NCBI GenBank assembly: GCA_963817785.1
Contig: CAWFPL010000001.1
Location: 77,160-141,159, forward strand
Source of the DNA: JAKALD01 sp963817785
GTDB lineage: Bacteria > Pseudomonadota > Gammaproteobacteria > Burkholderiales > SG8-39
Length of the DNA: 64,000 nucleotides
Direction: 5' to 3'
A program made the position numbers and the translations under genes. Shown piece after piece: positions 60,518 to 64,000 of the stretch; the stretch's first letter is position 1; every line of letters starts with the position of its first letter. The notes beneath the pieces were generated by a model. The model saw only the letters and a list, made by a program, of their open reading frames with translations, had not been told where the DNA came from and searched no databases.

Positions 60518-60931
60518 TTAGTCTGGCGTGTGCTGCTGTTCGATGTACTGGCGCACGATGCTGATGGGAGCGCCGCCGCACGAAACGGCGAAGTAGGACG
60601 GCGACCACAGCACGCCTTTCCAGTACCGCTTGCGGATGTCGGGACGCTGCTTGCGCAGCAGACGGCTGGAGACGCCCTTGAGACTGTTCACGAGCGAAGA
60701 GATACAGACCTTGGGTGGGTACTCCACCAGCAGGTGCACATGGTCGTCCTCGCCGTCCATCTCGAGCAGTGTGGACTCGAAGTCCGCGCAGACGCTGGCG
60801 AAGATGCCGCGCAGGGCATCGATGGCCGGGCCATCGAATACCCGGCGGCGATACTTTGCCACGAAGACCAAGTGGACGTGCATCTTGAAAACACAGTGTC
60901 TTCCGTGCCGAATGTCGTTGTCGTCGCTCAT
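60518..60931 (-). CDS. tnpA: IS200/IS605 TnpA, Y1 HUH transposase (copy A)
   Basis: 137 residues. HUH motif His64-Val-His66 (DDHVHLLVEYPP) and catalytic Tyr129 (SIVRQYIEQQ) are intact. It cuts and joins single-stranded DNA at the hairpin ends. One residue differs from copy B (KVCISS against KVSISS). It is divergent from tnpB with 22 bp between start codons. Confidence 0.92.
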   Translation of the reverse strand: MSDDNDIRHGRHCVFKMHVHLVFVAKYRRRVFDGPAIDALRGIFASVCADFESTLLEMDGEDDHVHLLVEYPPKVCISSLVNSLKGVSSRLLRKQRPDIRKRYWKGVLWSPSYFAVSCGGAPISIVRQYIEQQHTPD

Positions 60932-60953
60932 AGGCCAAGAGTATCATGAGGCC

Positions 60954-62158
60954 ATGCAGCGTCTCCAAGCCTTCAAGTACGAACTGATGCCGACCGGTGA
61001 GCAGCAGCGCGACATGCGCCGCTTCGCGGGGTCGTGCCGGTTCGTGTACAACAAGGCGCTGGCGATGCAGAAGGAACGCTACGAGCGCGGCGAGAAGAAG
61101 CTCGGCTACGCTGGGCTGTGCAAGGGGAGATTACGCAGTGGCGCTCTGGTTCAGAGACGCCCTGGCTGGCCGATGCGCCGATCCATCCGTTGCAGCAGGC
61201 GTTGAAGGACCTGGAGCGGGCCTATGGCAACTTCTTCGCCAAGCGCGCGGCCTTCCCGAAGTTCAAGAAGCGCGGCCAGCGCGAGAGCTTCCGTTACCCC
61301 GATCCGAAGCAGATCAAGCTGGATCAGGGGAACAGCCGCATCTTCCTGCCCAAGCTCGGATGGCTGCGCTATCGCAACAGCCGGGACGTGCTGGGTGAGG
61401 TGCGCAACGTCACGGTCAGCTTGGTCGGCGGCAAGTGGTTCGTGAGTATCCAAACCGAGCGCGAGGCCGCGCCTCCGGTGCCGCAGGCCAGCAGCGCCGT
61501 CGGCATCGACGTGGGCGTAGCCCGCTTCGCCACGTTCAGCGACGGCACGTTCCTCGCGCCGCTGGACAGCTTCAAGAAACACGAGGCCCGATTGCGCCGC
61601 TACCAGCGGGCCATGAGCCGCAAGGTCAAGTTCAGCAACAACTGGAAGAAGGCGAAAGCCCGCCTCCAGGGCATTCACGCCCGCATCGGCAACGCCCGCC
61701 GCGACTACCTGCACAAGGCCACGACCACGATCAGCCAAAACCACGCGATGGTGGCAATCGAGGACTTGCAGGTACGGAACATGTCCCGGTCGGCGGCGGG
61801 CACGGTCGATGAGCCAGGCAGAAACGTTCGGGCCAAGTCCGGCCTGAACAAGTCGATCCTCGATCAGGGCTGGTTCGAGTTCCGCCGCCAGTTGGAATAC
61901 AAGCTGGCGTGGAGCGGTGGATGGCTGATCGCCGTGCCGCCGCAGCACACAAGCCGCACGTGTCCGGATTGTGGCTGCGTGAGCGCGGACAACCGGCCCA
62001 CGCAGGCGCAATTCCGCTGCGTCGAATGCGGCTTCGAGGACAACGCCGATGTCGTCGGCGCGATCAACATTCTGGCGCGGGGACACCGCGTTGCAGCCTG
62101 TGGAGAGGTAGCGCAGTTGGGCTCCTCCGTGAAACAGGAACCCACCGAAGCGATCTGA
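60954..62158 (+). pseudogene. tnpB: Frameshifted TnpB (copy A)
   Basis: Identical to the intact copy at 62739 except for an inserted GG in CAAGGGGAG (about 61121-61126), where copy B has CAAGGAG. Translation from ATG 60954 leaves frame after GYAGLCK and stops at 61205; the remaining ~340 codons, with RuvC and zinc motifs, are still open in the shifted frame. It cannot make full-length nuclease unless frameshifting or internal initiation occurs. Confidence 0.9.
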
Positions 62159-62193
62159 GATGTGCATCATCGTTTCAGACACCGTAGGAATCT

Positions 62194-62209
62194 CCGGCCT
62201 TTAGGCCGG
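62194..62209. repeat. Right-end hairpin of IS copy A
   Basis: Perfect 7-bp stem CCGGCCT/AGGCCGG with a TT loop. The same sequence recurs at 63977-63992 in copy B. In this family such hairpins are bound by TnpA, and the region doubles as the 3' end of the TnpB guide RNA. Confidence 0.8.
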
Positions 62210-62302
62210 GGAGGATGTCAACGTTGACCGAGATGCGCGTCAAGCCCCGTCCTTCAGGGCGGGGAAGGAAAGCGCGGACGCCGTAGGCGTGCTTTGAGCC
62301 GG

Positions 62303-62716
62303 TTAGTCTGGCGTGTGCTGCTGTTCGATGTACTGGCGCACGATGCTGATGGGAGCGCCGCCGCACGAAACGGCGAAGTAGGACGGCGACCACAGCACGC
62401 CTTTCCAGTACCGCTTGCGGATGTCGGGACGCTGCTTGCGCAGCAGACGGCTGGAGACGCCCTTGAGACTGTTCACGAGCGAAGAGATAGAGACCTTGGG
62501 TGGGTACTCCACCAGCAGGTGCACATGGTCGTCCTCGCCGTCCATCTCGAGCAGTGTGGACTCGAAGTCCGCGCAGACGCTGGCGAAGATGCCGCGCAGG
62601 GCATCGATGGCCGGGCCATCGAATACCCGGCGGCGATACTTTGCCACGAAGACCAAGTGGACGTGCATCTTGAAAACACAGTGTCTTCCGTGGCGAATGT
62701 CGTTGTCGTCGCTCAT
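62303..62716 (-). CDS. tnpA: IS200/IS605 TnpA, Y1 HUH transposase (copy B)
   Basis: 137 residues with His64, His66 and Tyr129 all present. Apart from one Cys-to-Ser change it is identical to copy A. Divergent from the intact tnpB. Confidence 0.92.
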   Translation of the reverse strand: MSDDNDIRHGRHCVFKMHVHLVFVAKYRRRVFDGPAIDALRGIFASVCADFESTLLEMDGEDDHVHLLVEYPPKVSISSLVNSLKGVSSRLLRKQRPDIRKRYWKGVLWSPSYFAVSCGGAPISIVRQYIEQQHTPD

Positions 62717-62738
62717 AGGCCAAGAGTATCATGAGGCC

Positions 62739-63941
62739 ATGCAGCGTCTCCAAGCCTTCAAGTACGAACTGATGCCGACCGGTGAGCAGCAGCGCGACAT
62801 GCGCCGCTTCGCGGGGTCGTGCCGGTTCGTGTACAACAAGGCGCTGGCGATGCAGAAGGAACGCTACGAGCGCGGCGAGAAGAAGCTCGGCTACGCTGGG
62901 CTGTGCAAGGAGATTACGCAGTGGCGCTCTGGTTCAGAGACGCCCTGGCTGGCCGATGCGCCGATCCATCCGTTGCAGCAGGCGTTGAAGGACCTGGAGC
63001 GGGCCTATGGCAACTTCTTCGCCAAGCGCGCGGCCTTCCCGAAGTTCAAGAAGCGCGGCCAGCGCGAGAGCTTCCGTTACCCCGATCCGAAGCAGATCAA
63101 GCTGGATCAGGGGAACAGCCGCATCTTCCTGCCCAAGCTCGGATGGCTGCGCTATCGCAACAGCCGGGACGTGCTGGGTGAGGTGCGCAACGTCACGGTG
63201 AGCTTGGTCGGCGGCAAGTGGTTCGTGAGTATCCAGACCGAGCGCGAGGCCGCGCCTCCGGTGCCGCAGGCCAGCAGCGCCGTCGGCATCGACGTGGGCG
63301 TAGCCCGCTTCGCCACGTTCAGCGACGGCACGTTCCTCGCGCCGCTGGACAGCTTCAAGAAACACGAGGCCCGATTGCGCCGCTACCAGCGGGCCATGAG
63401 CCGCAAGGTCAAGTTCAGCAACAACTGGAAGAAGGCGAAAGCCCGCCTCCAGGGCATTCACGCCCGCATCGGCAACGCCCGCCGCGACTACCTGCACAAG
63501 GCCACGACCACGATCAGCCAAAACCACGCGATGGTGGCAATCGAGGACTTGCAGGTACGGAACATGTCCCGGTCGGCGGCGGGCACGGTCGATGAGCCAG
63601 GCAGAAACGTTCGGGCCAAGTCCGGCCTGAACAAGTCGATCCTCGATCAGGGCTGGTTCGAGTTCCGCCGCCAGTTGGAATACAAGCTGGCGTGGAGCGG
63701 TGGATGGCTGATCGCCGTGCCGCCGCAGCACACAAGCCGCACGTGTCCGGATTGTGGCTGCGTGAGCGCGGACAACCGGCCCACGCAGGCGCAATTCCGC
63801 TGCGTCGAATGCGGCTTCGAGGACAACGCCGATGTCGTCGGCGCGATCAACATTCTGGCGCGGGGACACCGCGTTGCAGCCTGTGGAGAGGTAGCGCAGT
63901 TGGGCTCCTCCGTGAAACAGGAACCCACCGAAGCGATCTGA
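62739..63941 (+). CDS. tnpB: TnpB RNA-guided nuclease (intact, copy B)
   Basis: 400 residues. RuvC catalytic residues Asp185 (GIDVGVARF), Glu269 (AIEDLQVRN) and Asp365 (NADVVGAINIL) and the zinc ribbon Cys336/339/355/358 are present. TnpB is guided by an RNA from the element's right end and is ancestral to Cas12. The N-terminal WED-like part (MQRLQAFKYELMPTGEQQ) is normal. It is the only full-length tnpB in the window. Confidence 0.93.
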   Translation: MQRLQAFKYELMPTGEQQRDMRRFAGSCRFVYNKALAMQKERYERGEKKLGYAGLCKEITQWRSGSETPWLADAPIHPLQQALKDLERAYGNFFAKRAAFPKFKKRGQRESFRYPDPKQIKLDQGNSRIFLPKLGWLRYRNSRDVLGEVRNVTVSLVGGKWFVSIQTEREAAPPVPQASSAVGIDVGVARFATFSDGTFLAPLDSFKKHEARLRRYQRAMSRKVKFSNNWKKAKARLQGIHARIGNARRDYLHKATTTISQNHAMVAIEDLQVRNMSRSAAGTVDEPGRNVRAKSGLNKSILDQGWFEFRRQLEYKLAWSGGWLIAVPPQHTSRTCPDCGCVSADNRPTQAQFRCVECGFEDNADVVGAINILARGHRVAACGEVAQLGSSVKQEPTEAI

Positions 63942-64000
63942 GATGTGCATCATCGTTTCAGACACCGTAGGAATCTCCGGCCTTTAGGCCGGGGAGGATG

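Larger units (their letters stand above)
60440..62224. mobile_element. IS200/IS605-type element, copy A
   Basis: 1785-bp unit directly repeated at 62225. It carries divergent tnpA (minus) and tnpB (plus). A left-end hairpin is at 60460-60479 (one stem mismatch relative to copy B) and the right-end hairpin CCGGCCT-TT-AGGCCGG at 62194-62209. No terminal inverted repeats or target duplications, as expected for this family. A 2-bp insertion disrupts tnpB. Confidence 0.88.
62225..64000. mobile_element. IS200/IS605-type element, copy B (runs to window edge)
   Basis: Second direct copy, differing from copy A by only a handful of substitutions plus the 2-bp indel. Left-end hairpin at 62245-62264 (stem CCCCG/CGGGG) is perfect. 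Both genes are open. The window ends within the final bases of the right end. Confidence 0.88.

Overview
The window is high-GC DNA with dense, often stop/start-overlapping operons and almost no intergenic space. Its gene content is Pseudomonadota-like and most probably betaproteobacterial: a Liv-type ABC transporter, a leucine-degradation operon with a LiuR-type MerR regulator, fused isobutyryl-CoA mutase, PHA synthase and copper-efflux genes. This lineage call is inference from gene content, not from a marker gene. I saw no rRNA, tRNA or CRISPR array.

Region 1 (1-4.3 kb) holds the end of a branched-chain amino-acid ABC operon (LivG fragment, LivM, LivH, binding protein, all on the minus strand), followed by a GNAT acetyltransferase and an Rrf2-type regulator. 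Region 2 (4.3-32.6 kb) is a metal-handling accessory region. It carries a Spy-like protein with a 42-bp Gly/Tyr/Met repeat, three SHOCT-domain membrane proteins, a TolC-family lipoprotein, a multicopper oxidase, a cupredoxin, a CusF-like protein, DUF2933 and YHS proteins, two heavy-metal P-type ATPases, an MFS pump, a Crp/Fnr regulator and an EamA exporter with a His-rich tail. It also carries an ArsR-controlled operon of two methyltransferases and two Met-rich proteins, a thioredoxin/CcdA/oxidase operon and a CDF exporter. Several genes here are damaged: a frameshifted DUF302 gene, an ATPase whose second codon is a stop, a membrane gene with no start codon, a truncated multicopper oxidase and the relic tail of another ATPase.

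Region 3 (32.7-42.1 kb) looks like a catabolic or respiratory cluster of unknown substrate. It has a NarI-like membrane subunit, an HdrD/DsrK-like iron-sulfur protein and an FCD/GntR regulator with a nested palindromic operator. Two paralogous AprA-like flavoproteins follow, each with its own AprB-like ferredoxin, and an MFS transporter lies between the pairs. A DUF6455-like protein and an ACMSD-like amidohydrolase end the region. The most economical reading is that a compound is imported and oxidised or reduced by the flavoprotein/ferredoxin pairs, and electrons move to or from the quinone pool through the HdrD/NarI pair.

Region 4 (42.1-60.4 kb) is acyl-CoA metabolism: IcmF, a Pal-type lipoprotein, then a long minus-strand leucine/isovalerate operon (isovaleryl-CoA dehydrogenase, beta-carbonic anhydrase, thiolase, methyltransferase, thioesterase, acyl-CoA dehydrogenase, rhodanese, methylcrotonyl-CoA carboxylase beta and alpha, HMG-CoA lyase, DUF1289). 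A LiuR-like regulator, a metallo-beta-lactamase-fold hydrolase and PHA synthase follow. Near-identical 22-bp palindromes lie upstream of icmF and of the leucine operon, which suggests one regulon. The methylglutaconyl-CoA hydratase step has no gene here. Region 5 (60.4-64 kb) is two near-identical IS200/IS605-type elements in direct tandem. The first has a frameshifted tnpB, the second is intact up to the window edge.
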